64,000 bases of DNA. It comes from Erysipelothrix urinaevulpis (GTDB taxonomy: Bacteria; Bacillota_I; Bacilli_A; Erysipelotrichales; Erysipelotrichaceae). Position numbers and translations under genes: made by a program. The stretch is taken from NCBI RefSeq assembly GCF_009828835.1, contig NZ_WTTB01000002.1:1-64000 (forward strand). Reading direction: 5' to 3'. The notes beneath the pieces are model-generated. The model ran no database searches and was not told the DNA's origin. It saw nothing but the letters and a program-made list of their open reading frames with translations. The stretch's first letter is position 1, and each line of letters begins with the position of its first letter. This document shows positions 7,680 to 17,050 of the stretch, in pieces.

Positions 7680-9527
7680 ATGATAGTACAATTAAGAAAT
7701 ATTGAAAAATCATTTGGACATAAAGAGTTATTTAAAGATTTAAATTTAGAGATTAAAAAAAATGATAAACTTGCGATTGTTGGGCCGAATGGTGTTGGTA
7801 AAACGACCTTGTTTAATATCCTTAGGGATGAAGAACCGTATGATGCTGGACAAATGTTTTGGAAGCGTAATATTCGTAAAGGGTTTTTAGAGCAAATTCA
7901 TGTGAGTCAAGAAGATTTGCGTTTGGATGATTATTTTTCCAGTGCTTATCACGACTTGATTCAGATGGAACAAGATATGAAAGAACTTGAAGAAACGATG
8001 AAGCATGATCACAGTGATAAAATACTGAAGAGTTATGATTCGTTGCAAGAAGAGTTTCTAAGGCGTGGTGGTTACACAATTCAGTCCGAATTAATGACGT
8101 TATTAACGAAGTTTGGTTTTAATGAGCATGATTTGAAAAAAAATATCAAAGAGTTTTCAGGTGGGCAGGTGACGCGTTTGGCGTTTGTCCGATTGCTTTT
8201 ACAAAAACCGGATGTTCTCTTTTTAGATGAACCAACAAACCATCTGGATATTGAAACAATTGAATGGCTTGAGAGCTATTTGATGTCTTATGATGGTACG
8301 GTTGTCCTCATTTCCCATGACCGTTTATTTTTAGACAGAATATGCAGCAGTATTGTTGATATAGATGATTATCAAGCGTATCGTTATGAAGGAAATTATA
8401 CTTCTTTTGTTAAATTAAAAGAACAAGATATTCAACGGAAAGAAAAACAGTATATTCAACAACAAAAGGAAATTGTTCGACTTGAAACATTAATTGATAA
8501 GTTTAGAGCGAAGAGTTCAAAAGCAGCGTTTGCGAAATCTAAACAAAAATACTTAGATCGTATGGATAGAGTTGAGCGTCATGTTGATAAAAATTATGAG
8601 TTTAAAGCACAGTTTAAGTCAAGGCTTCGCGGTGGTGGTGATGTTTTAATCACTGATTCTTTGGAAGTAGGCTATGATAAACCTTTGTTTTCAATTGATT
8701 TAGATTTAAAACATGGAAGACGCTACGCTGTCTTAGGTGATAATGGAACTGGGAAGTCGACATTATTAAAAACAGTTGCGGGTCGTTTAGAACCTTTATC
8801 TGGTGAAATGATGTTGGGACATCAAATTGAATTAGGTTATTTTGATCAACAACTTCTTGATTTTTCTGACAAAGAAACAGTTTTGGAGGAAGTTTGGGAT
8901 GATTTTCCTGAGCTTGATCACACAGAGGTTCGTCAAGCGTTGGCTCAATTTTTATTTAAAGCTGATGATGTATTTAAAGCTGTTTCCGTTTTGTCGGGTG
9001 GTGAGCGGGTTCGTTTATCATTGGTTAAGTTAATGTTGAAGCAAGCTAATTTTCTTGTTTTGGATGAACCGACCAATCACTTAGATATTTATGGAAAAGA
9101 GGCTTTGGAGAAATCTTTGAATAATTACGATGGAAGCATGTTGTTTGTTTCTCATGATCGATACTTTATAGAAAAAGTTGCGACCGATATTCTACTGATT
9201 AAAGATGGAAAAATATACCACAGTGAGAAGGAAATTTCGCAAGTTCTTCAAGATGAAGCGGATCAGGTTAATGAAGAGAAGGTTGAACGTAAATTAGAGT
9301 ATAAGGACTTTAAACGATTACAAACACGTCAAAGAAATTTGGAACTTGAACTAGAAGATTTACATAAAGATTTAGACGTGCATCGTGAGTTTAGATTTGA
9401 TCCGGATTATTATCATGATTATGAAAAAATGGCTGAACTTAATGATGTTATTGATGCAATTCATAATGATATAAAAAAACGTGAGATTGAGTGGGAAGAA
9501 GTATCTTTGCAATTAGAAGATAAATGA
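7680..9527 (+). CDS. ABC-F family ATPase (Uup/YdiF type)
   Basis: Soluble protein with two ABC ATPase domains and no membrane segment, 615 residues, of the class that binds the ribosomal E site and modulates translation. Domain 1 has Walker A GPNGVGKTT (about residues 35-43), signature FSGGQ and Walker B LFLDEPTNHLD. Domain 2 has GDNGTGKST, LSGGE and FLVLDEPTNHLD. The linker between them (about 235-320) is Lys/Gln-rich and helical. A C-terminal charged coiled coil (about 530-615) follows, as in Uup and YdiF. Whether it gives antibiotic resistance cannot be told; the arrangement suggests a housekeeping form. The ATG at 7680 has AAGGTG upstream. Confidence 0.93.
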   Translation: MIVQLRNIEKSFGHKELFKDLNLEIKKNDKLAIVGPNGVGKTTLFNILRDEEPYDAGQMFWKRNIRKGFLEQIHVSQEDLRLDDYFSSAYHDLIQMEQDMKELEETMKHDHSDKILKSYDSLQEEFLRRGGYTIQSELMTLLTKFGFNEHDLKKNIKEFSGGQVTRLAFVRLLLQKPDVLFLDEPTNHLDIETIEWLESYLMSYDGTVVLISHDRLFLDRICSSIVDIDDYQAYRYEGNYTSFVKLKEQDIQRKEKQYIQQQKEIVRLETLIDKFRAKSSKAAFAKSKQKYLDRMDRVERHVDKNYEFKAQFKSRLRGGGDVLITDSLEVGYDKPLFSIDLDLKHGRRYAVLGDNGTGKSTLLKTVAGRLEPLSGEMMLGHQIELGYFDQQLLDFSDKETVLEEVWDDFPELDHTEVRQALAQFLFKADDVFKAVSVLSGGERVRLSLVKLMLKQANFLVLDEPTNHLDIYGKEALEKSLNNYDGSMLFVSHDRYFIEKVATDILLIKDGKIYHSEKEISQVLQDEADQVNEEKVERKLEYKDFKRLQTRQRNLELELEDLHKDLDVHREFRFDPDYYHDYEKMAELNDVIDAIHNDIKKREIEWEEVSLQLEDK

Positions 9528-9528
9528 T

Positions 9529-9557
9529 TTGGTAAAAGAGTAAATTTTGTGTATAAT
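9529..9557 (+). promoter_or_regulatory. Promoter of the phosphofructokinase gene
   Basis: TTGGTA (9529-9534) and a perfect TATAAT (9552-9557) are separated by 17 bp, immediately after the ABC-F stop codon. Transcription would start near 9564. This rules out the GTG at 9549 as a start codon, because it lies within the promoter. Confidence 0.8.
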
Positions 9558-9590
9558 AAGAGTTGTAAAAAAAGGAGTAGATATAAGACT

Positions 9591-10805
9591 ATGGCAAATT
9601 GTTTAGTGGCTCAATCAGGTGGGCCAACATCAGTTATTAACGCAACTGTTGCGGGTATCGTAAAAGCGAATCAATTGAATCCTATTTATGATACAGTTTA
9701 CGGAGGATTACACGGAGTTGAAGGAATCTTAAGTGAAATGTTTGTTGATCTAACAGACATGAGTGACTTTGAGAACAAAGTATTACGTCAAACACCTTCA
9801 AGTGCTCTTGGATCATGCCGTTATAAATTGTTAAGAGAAAATGAAGAAGACTTCAAACGTTTATTTGAAATCTTTGCAAAATACGATATTCGTACTGTTT
9901 TCTATACAGGTGGTAATGACTCAATGGATACAGTCTATGCATTGACTCAATACGCAGAAAAAAATAACCTTGAAGGATTCCAATTTGTTGGTTGTCCTAA
10001 AACTGTTGATAATGACTTGATGGTCATGGATCATAGCCCAGGTTATGCTTCAGCTGCAAAATTCATTGCAACAACAGCTTACCAAACATGGTTAGATTCA
10101 ACAGTCTATACACGTCAAGACGTGTTCATTTTAGAAGCTATGGGACGTGATGCTGGATGGTTAGCAGCAAGTGCATGTGCTTCAGGTATTGTTGATGTGC
10201 TTGTTTTACCAGAACAACCATTTGATAAAGAAAACTTCTTAAAAGTTGTTAAAAAACATGTTGATGAGAAAAATAAATGCTACATCGTTGTTAGTGAAGG
10301 TGTTCGCTACGAAGATGGAACATACTTGTCAGCACAAGAATCAAAAAATGATACATTTGGTCACGCAGTCTTGGGTGGATCAGGTGCAGCATTAAGAGAT
10401 ATGATTTTAGATGCAGGTATCTCAGAGCGTGCTAAAGTTCAAGACTTAAGCAATGCGCAAAGATCACATGCAACAGAACAATCAAAAGTTGATGTTGAAG
10501 AGTCATTTAACTTAGGAATGTCAGCACATATGCGTTCTGTGGATCCTTCATTCACAGGTAAGACAGTTATCTTAAATCGTGTTGAAGGTGATGATTATGA
10601 TGTTGTGTATTCAGCAACTGATTCATCAAATATCGCTAACCATGTTAAACATTTCCCAACAGAATGGATTCTTCCAGACTATGCGGGAATTACAGATGAA
10701 GCATTAGCTTACATCGAACCATTGTTAGTCGGTATTCCAGAAATCATTTATGATGAAAAAGGATTACCAGTTCACGTAACACCATATTACATGCGTAATA
10801 AATAA
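9591..10805 (+). CDS. pfp: PPi-type 6-phosphofructokinase
   Basis: Glycolytic enzyme phosphorylating fructose 6-phosphate, 404 residues. The N terminus AQSGGPTSVINAT, GGNDSMDT and PKTVDNDL follow the PfkA superfamily. The position that is Gly in ATP-dependent enzymes (GGDGS) is Asp here (GGNDS), and PKTVDND with a Lys is the form associated with pyrophosphate as phosphoryl donor. AMGRDAGWLA is the substrate-binding segment. A reversible PPi-dependent reaction is therefore likely but not proven. The ATG at 9591 gives the family's normal N terminus, although GGAG is a long 13 bases upstream. Codon use appears more biased than in neighbours, as expected for a highly expressed glycolytic gene. 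Confidence 0.9.
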   Translation: MANCLVAQSGGPTSVINATVAGIVKANQLNPIYDTVYGGLHGVEGILSEMFVDLTDMSDFENKVLRQTPSSALGSCRYKLLRENEEDFKRLFEIFAKYDIRTVFYTGGNDSMDTVYALTQYAEKNNLEGFQFVGCPKTVDNDLMVMDHSPGYASAAKFIATTAYQTWLDSTVYTRQDVFILEAMGRDAGWLAASACASGIVDVLVLPEQPFDKENFLKVVKKHVDEKNKCYIVVSEGVRYEDGTYLSAQESKNDTFGHAVLGGSGAALRDMILDAGISERAKVQDLSNAQRSHATEQSKVDVEESFNLGMSAHMRSVDPSFTGKTVILNRVEGDDYDVVYSATDSSNIANHVKHFPTEWILPDYAGITDEALAYIEPLLVGIPEIIYDEKGLPVHVTPYYMRNK

Positions 10806-10820
10806 ATAAGTAAATAAAAA

Positions 10821-10848
10821 CTAGAATCCTTAGGGTTCTAGTTTTTTT
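10821..10848. terminator. Bidirectional terminator between pfp and the Mga-like gene
   Basis: A 9-bp stem (10821-10829 with 10833-10841, loop TTA) is flanked by A-rich sequence on the left and T7 on the right, so it can serve both converging genes. Confidence 0.88.
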
Positions 10849-12226
10849 AATAGTTGATTGCTCGATAAATTTCAAGTAAGTCTGTTTCGTTTGGATAATC
10901 ATTAATATGAACTGTAGTCCCTTGATGCAAAATGTCTAGGTATGTTGTAGAAATGATTATATCATACTGATTGGTTTCGATTTCGTTTTTAAGGTCAGGA
11001 CTAATACCATTGAGAATTCCTTTGCTACAGATTGTATGTTGTGTAAAATGGTTTCTAACAAAGAGTTGTAAGTCATAGGCGTGATTATCACCAAAATCAC
11101 TCAAAACTAGAATTTTTTTTGAAACAGGGATAATAAAATCAGGTATTTCCATTGATACCCAGAATATTATTTCATCGATATTGCGAGCAATGGTTTCTGT
11201 GAATTCGTATTGAGAATCAAAAACAGCTTGTCCAATTTTATCGGAGAGTAATTTGTTTTGCAGTCTGAATTTTTCTCCATACATTTTACTACGTCTTAAA
11301 AATGCTTTTGGGTGACCGTTGTAGTGTTTTTTAAGAATTAATAATTGATAGATTGATTCTGTTATGACTTTTTCGTTGTAGATATCTGTGTTAAATTTTT
11401 GTTCTGTTAAAAATATTTGTACTTCGTTTAAGATTTCATTTTTTAGTGCTTTGTTGTCAAGGTATGATTGACCAATGATTTTGATGGCTTCTAGACCTGC
11501 TTGGATTTGAGATTCTGTGAGGACATTACTGTGGATTGGAACTTTTCCAAAGAGCGTTTTTGAATTGAGTTCAAATCCTTGAGATTCTCTTAGAATACTG
11601 ACATAGAAAAAGAGATTGAGATGGTTTAGATGGAGTTCATCTAAAAATAAATCGTACTGACTGATTTCGGTTTTGAGTCGTTGTAAAAGTTCTACCATTG
11701 TTTTTTGATCGGGAAATGACTGACGTAAGGAACGTACATCGACTAAAAAGTCTGTGAGTAAGAAGCGTAATGTTAATTCTGATTTAGCATTAATGTAATA
11801 ATATCCTTTGTGTTTTGATAATGATGCAGAGTGTTCGTTTAGAAAAGCTTGGATATTACTGAGTGATCGTTGTGCGTGAGAGGCACTGATGTGTGCATTT
11901 TCTGCATGAAAATCAATGGATTGGTAAGGATTGAAAAAAATGGATAAAAGAATATTGACATGATTGGATTGGTTGAGGATTTGTTGATACACAAAACGAA
12001 GGTTTCCGATGCTTCGATGTTTTAACGAAACAGTGTCTCCGATGGTGTTAAATTCAAGTTTTGGGTCGTGAAAAGTCTCGATAAACTTTAAGTCGTTGAG
12101 GACAGTTCTGTCACTGCATTGATTCATTTCTTGAATTTCTTTAAGTGTCATAAAGTAACGATAAATTGTGAGTTCTTTAAGAATATTAATAATTCTATTT
12201 TCTTGGTAATTTAACAGTTGTTTCAT
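10847..12226 (-). CDS. Mga-like helix-turn-helix transcriptional regulator
   Basis: 459-residue cytoplasmic regulator. The N terminus has two HTH units. Residues 1-60 carry LKEIQEMNQCSDRTVLNDLKFIE, a clear recognition helix; a second, Mga-type unit lies at about residues 85-155 (SASHAQRSLSNIQAFLNE). A long helical middle and C-terminal part (about 160-459) ends in a segment resembling the EIIB-like domain of Mga/PRD regulators (KKILVLSDFGDNHAY, then YDIIISTTYLDIL). Such proteins are virulence and sugar-responsive regulators in streptococci. Its target is unknown. It is monocistronic, with AAAGGGG before the ATG. A paralogue of nearly equal length lies at 30143-31531. Confidence 0.8.
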   Translation of the reverse strand: MKQLLNYQENRIINILKELTIYRYFMTLKEIQEMNQCSDRTVLNDLKFIETFHDPKLEFNTIGDTVSLKHRSIGNLRFVYQQILNQSNHVNILLSIFFNPYQSIDFHAENAHISASHAQRSLSNIQAFLNEHSASLSKHKGYYYINAKSELTLRFLLTDFLVDVRSLRQSFPDQKTMVELLQRLKTEISQYDLFLDELHLNHLNLFFYVSILRESQGFELNSKTLFGKVPIHSNVLTESQIQAGLEAIKIIGQSYLDNKALKNEILNEVQIFLTEQKFNTDIYNEKVITESIYQLLILKKHYNGHPKAFLRRSKMYGEKFRLQNKLLSDKIGQAVFDSQYEFTETIARNIDEIIFWVSMEIPDFIIPVSKKILVLSDFGDNHAYDLQLFVRNHFTQHTICSKGILNGISPDLKNEIETNQYDIIISTTYLDILHQGTTVHINDYPNETDLLEIYRAINY

Positions 12227-12289
12227 ATGAGTGCCCCTTTGATACTAAATATATCACAAAGTTTTCATGGTAGAGTTAAATATGCTCAT

Positions 12290-12313
12290 AAAAAAAATAC
12301 CGATTGACGGTAT
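12290..12313 (-). terminator. Terminator of tRNA-Ser
   Basis: Read on the - strand, ATACCG and CGGTAT (12297-12302 with 12308-12313) form a stem followed by T7. It lies 15 bases after the CCA end of the tRNA. Confidence 0.8.
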
Positions 12314-12327
12314 GTTATGTTTTTATA

Positions 12328-12416
12328 TGGCGGAGAAGGAGGGATTTGAACCCTCGCAAGCTTTCACTCCTATCGGTTTTCGAGACCGACCCCTTCAGCC
12401 TCTTGGGTACTTCTCC
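12328..12416 (-). tRNA. tRNA-Ser (anticodon CGA)
   Basis: On the - strand the acceptor stem GGAGAAG (from 12416) pairs with CTTCTCC (12332-12338). The discriminator is G and the CCA is encoded (12328-12330). The anticodon stem TCGGT/ACCGA encloses the loop CTCGAAA, giving anticodon CGA for UCG codons. A long variable arm, typical of class II tRNA-Ser, and the T arm GAGGG-TTCAAAT-CCCTC are present. It stands alone between an Mga-like gene and ptsI and fills most of the 302-bp gap there. Confidence 0.96.
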
Positions 12417-12528
12417 AGGCTTTTAAAATTATAACATAAAAGCTGTATCAATTAAATAATTATTTTGATTATATTATAGAATAATGTTAAAATTAGCATT
12501 GTAGGATAAGGAAAAGGAGAATTAGTTT

Positions 12529-14232
12529 ATGATTAAAGGGATTGCTGCTTCGGCAGGTGTTGCGGTATCGAAAGTCTTTAAGTTATCACATCCTGTTTTA
12601 GAGATTGAACAGAGAAGTGCTAATGCAGATGAGGAAATTACAAAGTTACATAATGCTGTAACTGAAGCTCAAAAAGATATTGAGCTAATTAAGCAAAATG
12701 CAGTGGGTCGTTTGGCTGATGAAGAACTTGCGATTTTTGATGCTCATTTGATGGTTACTCAAGATCCAGAATTTATTGGTCAAGTAGAAGCGAAGATTAA
12801 CGATGAGTCTGTTAATGCTGAATTTGCTGTTAAAGAAATTTCTGATATGTTTATTGGAATGTTTGAATCGATGGATGATCCATATTTCCGTGAGCGTGCA
12901 GCAGACATTAAAGATGTTACATATCGTATTCAGTGTCATGTTATGGGTGTTCAGACAGCTGATTTATCAAGTATTTCAGAAGAGGTTGTTATTGTAGCTG
13001 AGGATTTAACACCATCAGATACGGCTCAATTAGATCGTCGTTATGTTCGTGGGTTTGCGACTGAAATTGGTGGTCGTACATCTCATTCAGCCATTATGGC
13101 ACGTAGTTTAGAAATTCCAGCTGTTGTAGGAGCAGGGGCATTACTAGACAAGTGTGAGCATGGTGAAGCAATGATTCTTGATGCAATTGATGGAACGATT
13201 ATATTTAGTCCTGATGCTGATCAAAAGAAAGAGTATTCTGCTAAAGCAGATAAGTTTGCAGCGCATAAAGAATCTCTTAAAGTCTTGAAAGATGCAGAAA
13301 GTGTTACAAAAGATGGTCGTGTGGTTGAGTTAGCTGGAAATATTGGAACACCTAACGATGTTGAGTCCGTCTTAACAAATGGTGGTGAAGCAGTGGGGCT
13401 TTACCGTACTGAATTCTTATATATGGATAACAGTGAGCTTCCTTCAGAAGAAGTTCAATATGAAGCGTATAAAAAAGTATTGGAAGCAATGGCACCTGGT
13501 CGTGTTGTTGTTCGTACATTAGACATTGGTGGCGATAAGGAACTTCCTTATTTACCATTGCCAGAAGAAATGAATCCATTCTTGGGGTATCGTGCAATTC
13601 GTCTTTGTCTTGATCAACCTGAAATCTTCCGTCCACAAATTCGTGCGTTATTAAGAGCAAGTGTTTTTGGAAAGTTAAGCATCATGTTCCCAATGATTGC
13701 AACGGTTCAAGAATTCAGAGATGCGAAAGCGATTGTTGAAGATGAGAAGAAAAATCTATCAAAAGAAGGAATTGCTTTCTCTGATGATATTGAACTAGGT
13801 ATGATGGTTGAGATCCCAGCAGCGGCAATCCTTGCTGATCAATTTGCTAAAGAAGCGGATTTCTTTAGTATTGGAACAAATGACTTAATTCAATATTCAA
13901 TGGCAGCAGACCGTATGAATGAACAAGTATCATACTTATACCAACCTTATAGTCCATCGATTTTACGTCTTGTTAAAATGACGATTGATGGTGCTCATAA
14001 AGAAGGAAAATGGTGTGGTATGTGTGGTGAGATGGCTGGAGATGAACGTGCAATTCCATTGCTCTTAGGACTTGGTCTTGATGAGTTTTCAATGTCAGCT
14101 TCATCAATCTTAGAAGCACGTCGTATTATCCGTGATCTAAGTTATGCAGAAATGCAAGAATTAACAGACAAAGCACTTAATTGTTCTACGACTGAAGAAG
14201 TTCTTGAGTTGTTGGATAATGTTAACGTCTAA
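12529..14232 (+). CDS. ptsI: PTS enzyme I (phosphoenolpyruvate-protein phosphotransferase)
   Basis: General PTS protein that takes phosphate from phosphoenolpyruvate and passes it to HPr for sugar uptake. It has 567 residues, the usual length. The HPr-binding helical domain occupies about residues 20-145. The swivelling domain carries the phosphorylated histidine H186 in [12 protein letters not shown]. The PEP-binding barrel contains [34 protein letters not shown] and the catalytic cysteine region MCGEMAGD. ptsH is not adjacent. AAAAGGAG lies upstream of the ATG. The next gene starts inside its 3' end. Confidence 0.97.
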   Translation: MIKGIAASAGVAVSKVFKLSHPVLEIEQRSANADEEITKLHNAVTEAQKDIELIKQNAVGRLADEELAIFDAHLMVTQDPEFIGQVEAKINDESVNAEFAVKEISDMFIGMFESMDDPYFRERAADIKDVTYRIQCHVMGVQTADLSSISEEVVIVAEDLTPSDTAQLDRRYVRGFATEIGGRTSHSAIMARSLEIPAVVGAGALLDKCEHGEAMILDAIDGTIIFSPDADQKKEYSAKADKFAAHKESLKVLKDAESVTKDGRVVELAGNIGTPNDVESVLTNGGEAVGLYRTEFLYMDNSELPSEEVQYEAYKKVLEAMAPGRVVVRTLDIGGDKELPYLPLPEEMNPFLGYRAIRLCLDQPEIFRPQIRALLRASVFGKLSIMFPMIATVQEFRDAKAIVEDEKKNLSKEGIAFSDDIELGMMVEIPAAAILADQFAKEADFFSIGTNDLIQYSMAADRMNEQVSYLYQPYSPSILRLVKMTIDGAHKEGKWCGMCGEMAGDERAIPLLLGLGLDEFSMSASSILEARRIIRDLSYAEMQELTDKALNCSTTEEVLELLDNVNV

Positions 14233-14860
14233 AGAAAATAAATGTATCCAAATTGTTCGTCATTACGTTGAGTCAGTGTTTATTGATGATGAAACGGGTC
14301 ATGATTATGAACATATAAAGCGTGTTGTTACTTTAACAACGCGCTTTATTACAAATGAGGATGCGTTTGTAGCAATCATGATCGCCTATATGCATGACTT
14401 ATTTGATGATAAACTAAATAAAGTTGATTCCATTGAAGAGGCTTTTGCGTCAATGGTAAAAAAAGAAGGTTTAGACCTTCTTGGTAAGGATAAAGAAATT
14501 CTTAAGGGCATCATGTCAATTGGCTTTAGGGGTGGATTTAACACCGTTAAACAAAGTCCAGAAGCAGTTTTGGTGAGTGATGCTGATTATCTTGATGCAA
14601 TGGGAGCAATTGGGATTGCACGGTGCTTTTATTATGCAGGCACGAAAGGGCATCCAATTTATGATGCACAGTTAGATTCTGTTGTCATAGACAATGAACA
14701 AGCGTATCGCAATGAAAAAAGAAATGCTATACGCCATTTTGATGAAAAATTGTTGAAGTTGAAAGACCGTATTCAAACACCCTCTGCTCAAGAGATGGCA
14801 AACGATCGTCATCAATTTTTATTAGAGTATTATCAAAGGTTTTGGGATGAAGTTTTATAA
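14219..14860 (+). CDS. HD-domain phosphohydrolase, YpgQ/YedJ-like
   Basis: 213-residue metal-dependent phosphohydrolase of the HD superfamily. HDYEHIKRV (about residues 25-33) and AYMHDLFDD (about 57-65) supply the metal-binding His/His-Asp set. [17 protein letters not shown] (about 119-135) is the third signature, typical of YpgQ/YedJ proteins; B. subtilis YpgQ is a nucleotide pyrophosphohydrolase. The exact substrate here is unknown. The ATG at 14219 lies 14 bases inside the end of ptsI, so its translation is probably coupled to enzyme I. I rejected an upstream TTG at 14204 as unneeded. A shared bidirectional terminator follows. Confidence 0.8.
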   Translation: MLTSKENKCIQIVRHYVESVFIDDETGHDYEHIKRVVTLTTRFITNEDAFVAIMIAYMHDLFDDKLNKVDSIEEAFASMVKKEGLDLLGKDKEILKGIMSIGFRGGFNTVKQSPEAVLVSDADYLDAMGAIGIARCFYYAGTKGHPIYDAQLDSVVIDNEQAYRNEKRNAIRHFDEKLLKLKDRIQTPSAQEMANDRHQFLLEYYQRFWDEVL

Positions 14861-14864
14861 TAAA

Positions 14865-14897
14865 AAAAGCGTACTTTTGAATGTTAAGTACGCTTTT
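14865..14897. terminator. Bidirectional terminator
   Basis: A 12-bp perfect stem (14865-14876 with 14886-14897), with A-rich and T-rich flanks, separates two converging genes. Its right arm abuts the stop codon of the - strand gene. Confidence 0.88.
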
Positions 14898-15590
14898 CTA
14901 TTGGAAATAGATTGTAAGATTTAAGCTAAAAGGGTCAACATATTCACGGATGTTTTTATCGATGCTGGGTTTAATTCTATAATTACCGCCACTTAATGTT
15001 GCCTTAATATTTTTTATCTGTTTGTATTGGCGATTAACATCATCAACATACATTTGGGGAACATAGCCTACATGAATCATTGAATTATGACGCATCCCAA
15101 TTTTAACTTTAATAATACTCTTATTTTTATGGTCTTTGGAAAAAGAAACAAGTGGAATTGGATGGAATTGATATTTGTAATGTTCAATACCAACTAATCC
15201 AGATTCGATCAGTTTTTCATCGCTAAATCGATACTCTAATGATTCTAAAAACATATTTTCATCAATAGTATCTTTTATATAAAGCATTATTTTGTCATTG
15301 AAGCCATCATGAATTGGTAAAACAAAGTTTAATTGATCGATGAAATCGTCATGGGACTCAGTTTCATTTTGTATAGAAGACTCATCAACTTCAAAGGTTG
15401 TTTCAAGTTCGTTCTCATTTTCCTTGTCTTTTCTTGAGAATAAAAGAACGAGCATCATACTGAACAGTGCTAAGACAATCAGTGGAATTGCCAGAATATA
15501 CTCCTTTTGAATGATAAGAAATAACGATATCAGTAAGATAATCAGAGATAATAAACTGATGGATCGATATAGAAATTTAGATTTATTCAT
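14898..15590 (-). CDS. Membrane protein with HIRAN-like C-terminal domain
   Basis: 230 residues. Two hydrophobic helices at about residues 10-55 form a membrane hairpin. An acidic linker (about 57-90) leads to a soluble domain (about 90-230). Within it, KIGMRHNSMIHVGYVPQMYVD followed by IKATLSGGNYRI resembles the HIRAN pattern (conserved VGYxP and a later GGxYR). HIRAN modules usually bind DNA ends or sit beside helicases, so a membrane-anchored copy is odd. This assignment is tentative. I chose the ATG at 15590, which has AAGGAG 7 bases upstream. An earlier in-frame start at 15662 would add residues with no ribosome site. Confidence 0.55.
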   Translation of the reverse strand: MNKSKFLYRSISLLSLIILLISLFLIIQKEYILAIPLIVLALFSMMLVLLFSRKDKENENELETTFEVDESSIQNETESHDDFIDQLNFVLPIHDGFNDKIMLYIKDTIDENMFLESLEYRFSDEKLIESGLVGIEHYKYQFHPIPLVSFSKDHKNKSIIKVKIGMRHNSMIHVGYVPQMYVDDVNRQYKQIKNIKATLSGGNYRIKPSIDKNIREYVDPFSLNLTIYFQ

Positions 15591-15680
15591 TAAATTCACT
15601 CCTTGGTGACTATTATACGCTAAAAAATAAAAAAGTCTTATAAATAAGGCGTATTCCTTCATAGAATCTTTTGAATTTAT

Positions 15681-15686
15681 TATAAT
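15681..15686 (+). promoter_or_regulatory. -10 element before the 30-residue peptide gene
   Basis: A consensus TATAAT with a weak TTCATA (15658-15663) 17 bp upstream. It is followed by AAGGGGTG (15695-15702) and the ATG at 15709. Confidence 0.5.
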
Positions 15687-15708
15687 ACATAAATAAGGGG
15701 TGATTGTT

Positions 15709-15801
15709 ATGTTACCAGAACTTTGTAATCCGTCATTTGGAATTTATATTGGAATTGTTCTTTTGTCTTTGGGAATGATATTGTATGTCAAAAATAGTTA
15801 A
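15709..15801 (+). CDS. 30-residue single-pass membrane peptide
   Basis: A small ORF starting MLPELCNPSFGIYIGIVLLS and ending in YVKNS. It has one hydrophobic helix (about residues 11-26) and a short basic tail. Support comes from a consensus -10 at 15681, an excellent AAGGGGTG Shine-Dalgarno six bases before the ATG, and a stop that abuts the rmuC region (TAATG at 15799-15803). Its function is unknown. It could be a small regulatory membrane protein or a leader peptide for rmuC. Confidence 0.55.
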   Translation: MLPELCNPSFGIYIGIVLLSLGMILYVKNS

Positions 15802-15839
15802 TGAGCTATGATACAATGTTAAAAAAGGATGTGGTTATC

Positions 15840-16979
15840 ATGTTTGAACAGATGGTATTGTTGGTGGTTTTATTTTTTCAAATACTTATTCTAATTAAAT
15901 TAGTATTAACAAGTAAAAGATCCGATGATAAGTTAATGGATCGTGTGGTAGAACAGCTTGAAAAGTCGTATGAAAAACAAGATGTTAAATTAAGCATGTT
16001 GAATGAACAGACTGTTCGTTTAGAGCGTGAGAGAAGTCAATCTCTTTATGAATTTCAAGGAAAAATCGATGAGAAATTAATGGCTCTTTTTCGTCAACAA
16101 GAAGAAAGCATTGAACGTAAATTATTGTTGATTGATCATAAAGTTAATGAAAGTTTAGAACAAGGATTTGAGAAAACAAATCAAACATTCACAAATATAG
16201 TATCACGGCTAACTAAAATTGATGAAGCGCAGAAAAAGATTGATACCCTTTCAAATGAAATTGTTTCTTTACAAGATGTCTTAACGGATAAAAAAACACG
16301 AGGTGTTTTTGGTGAAGTGCAATTAAATCAAATTTTGACATCGGTATTTGGAGAAAAAAATGATGCGGTTTATCAACTGCAACATCAATTTAAGACTGGG
16401 ACCCGATCAGATGCGGTACTCTTTGCACCTGATCCTTTAGGGACGGTTGCAATTGATTCTAAATTTCCACTTGAAAACTATCGTAAGATGACAGATACAT
16501 CATTAGAAGCTGGCCTTAGAGAAGGGTATAGTAAAGCTTTTACAAATGATTGCATCAAGCATATTGATGATATTGCCAATCGATACATTATTCCCAATGA
16601 AACAGGGCACCAAGCGTTTATGTTTGTTCCAGCTGAGGCTGTGTTTGCAACCATCAATGCGTATTATCCTAAAATCATAGAATATTCACATCATAAAAAC
16701 GTTTGGATTGTTTCACCGACAACATTAATGAGTACACTAACGACTGTCCAAGCAATTTTAATTAATATGCAACGTGATAAGTATGCTCAACAGATTCATG
16801 AGCACCTCAATCTTTTAGCAATTGAATTTGATCGATATAAAGTTCGATGGGATAAACTAAGTCGTAACATTGATTCTGTGAGTACAAGTGTGAAAGATAT
16901 TCATATCACAACTGATAAAATAAGCAAAAAATTTGACGATATTTCACTTGCAGATAGTGGTTTGATTGATCAAGATTAA
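15840..16979 (+). CDS. rmuC: RmuC family DNA recombination protein
   Basis: 379 residues. An N-terminal membrane helix (about residues 4-22) and a long charged coiled coil (about 30-130) precede the PD-(D/E)XK-type RmuC domain (about 140-345). That domain shows TRGVFGEVQLNQIL, GTRSDAVLFAP, AIDSKFPLENY and MFVPAEAVFATI. RmuC limits DNA inversions at short inverted repeats in E. coli; the biochemistry is not settled. I prefer ATG 15840 with AAGGAT nine bases upstream. An in-frame ATG at 15801 overlaps the stop of the small peptide gene and would allow translational coupling. A TGATACAAT element (about 15809-15817) could provide a separate promoter. Confidence 0.9.
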   Translation: MFEQMVLLVVLFFQILILIKLVLTSKRSDDKLMDRVVEQLEKSYEKQDVKLSMLNEQTVRLERERSQSLYEFQGKIDEKLMALFRQQEESIERKLLLIDHKVNESLEQGFEKTNQTFTNIVSRLTKIDEAQKKIDTLSNEIVSLQDVLTDKKTRGVFGEVQLNQILTSVFGEKNDAVYQLQHQFKTGTRSDAVLFAPDPLGTVAIDSKFPLENYRKMTDTSLEAGLREGYSKAFTNDCIKHIDDIANRYIIPNETGHQAFMFVPAEAVFATINAYYPKIIEYSHHKNVWIVSPTTLMSTLTTVQAILINMQRDKYAQQIHEHLNLLAIEFDRYKVRWDKLSRNIDSVSTSVKDIHITTDKISKKFDDISLADSGLIDQD

Positions 16980-17050
16980 TTTGTTAATTATTAACGTTAA
17001 ATTAATGTATAATAATATGTATACTAAAAATTTAGAAAGGGGTATTTATT

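Noticed and set aside
9549-9590. GTG at 9549 as start of the phosphofructokinase, adding 14 residues
   Set aside because: It overlaps the TATAAT of the promoter (9552-9557), and the added residues do not match the family N terminus.
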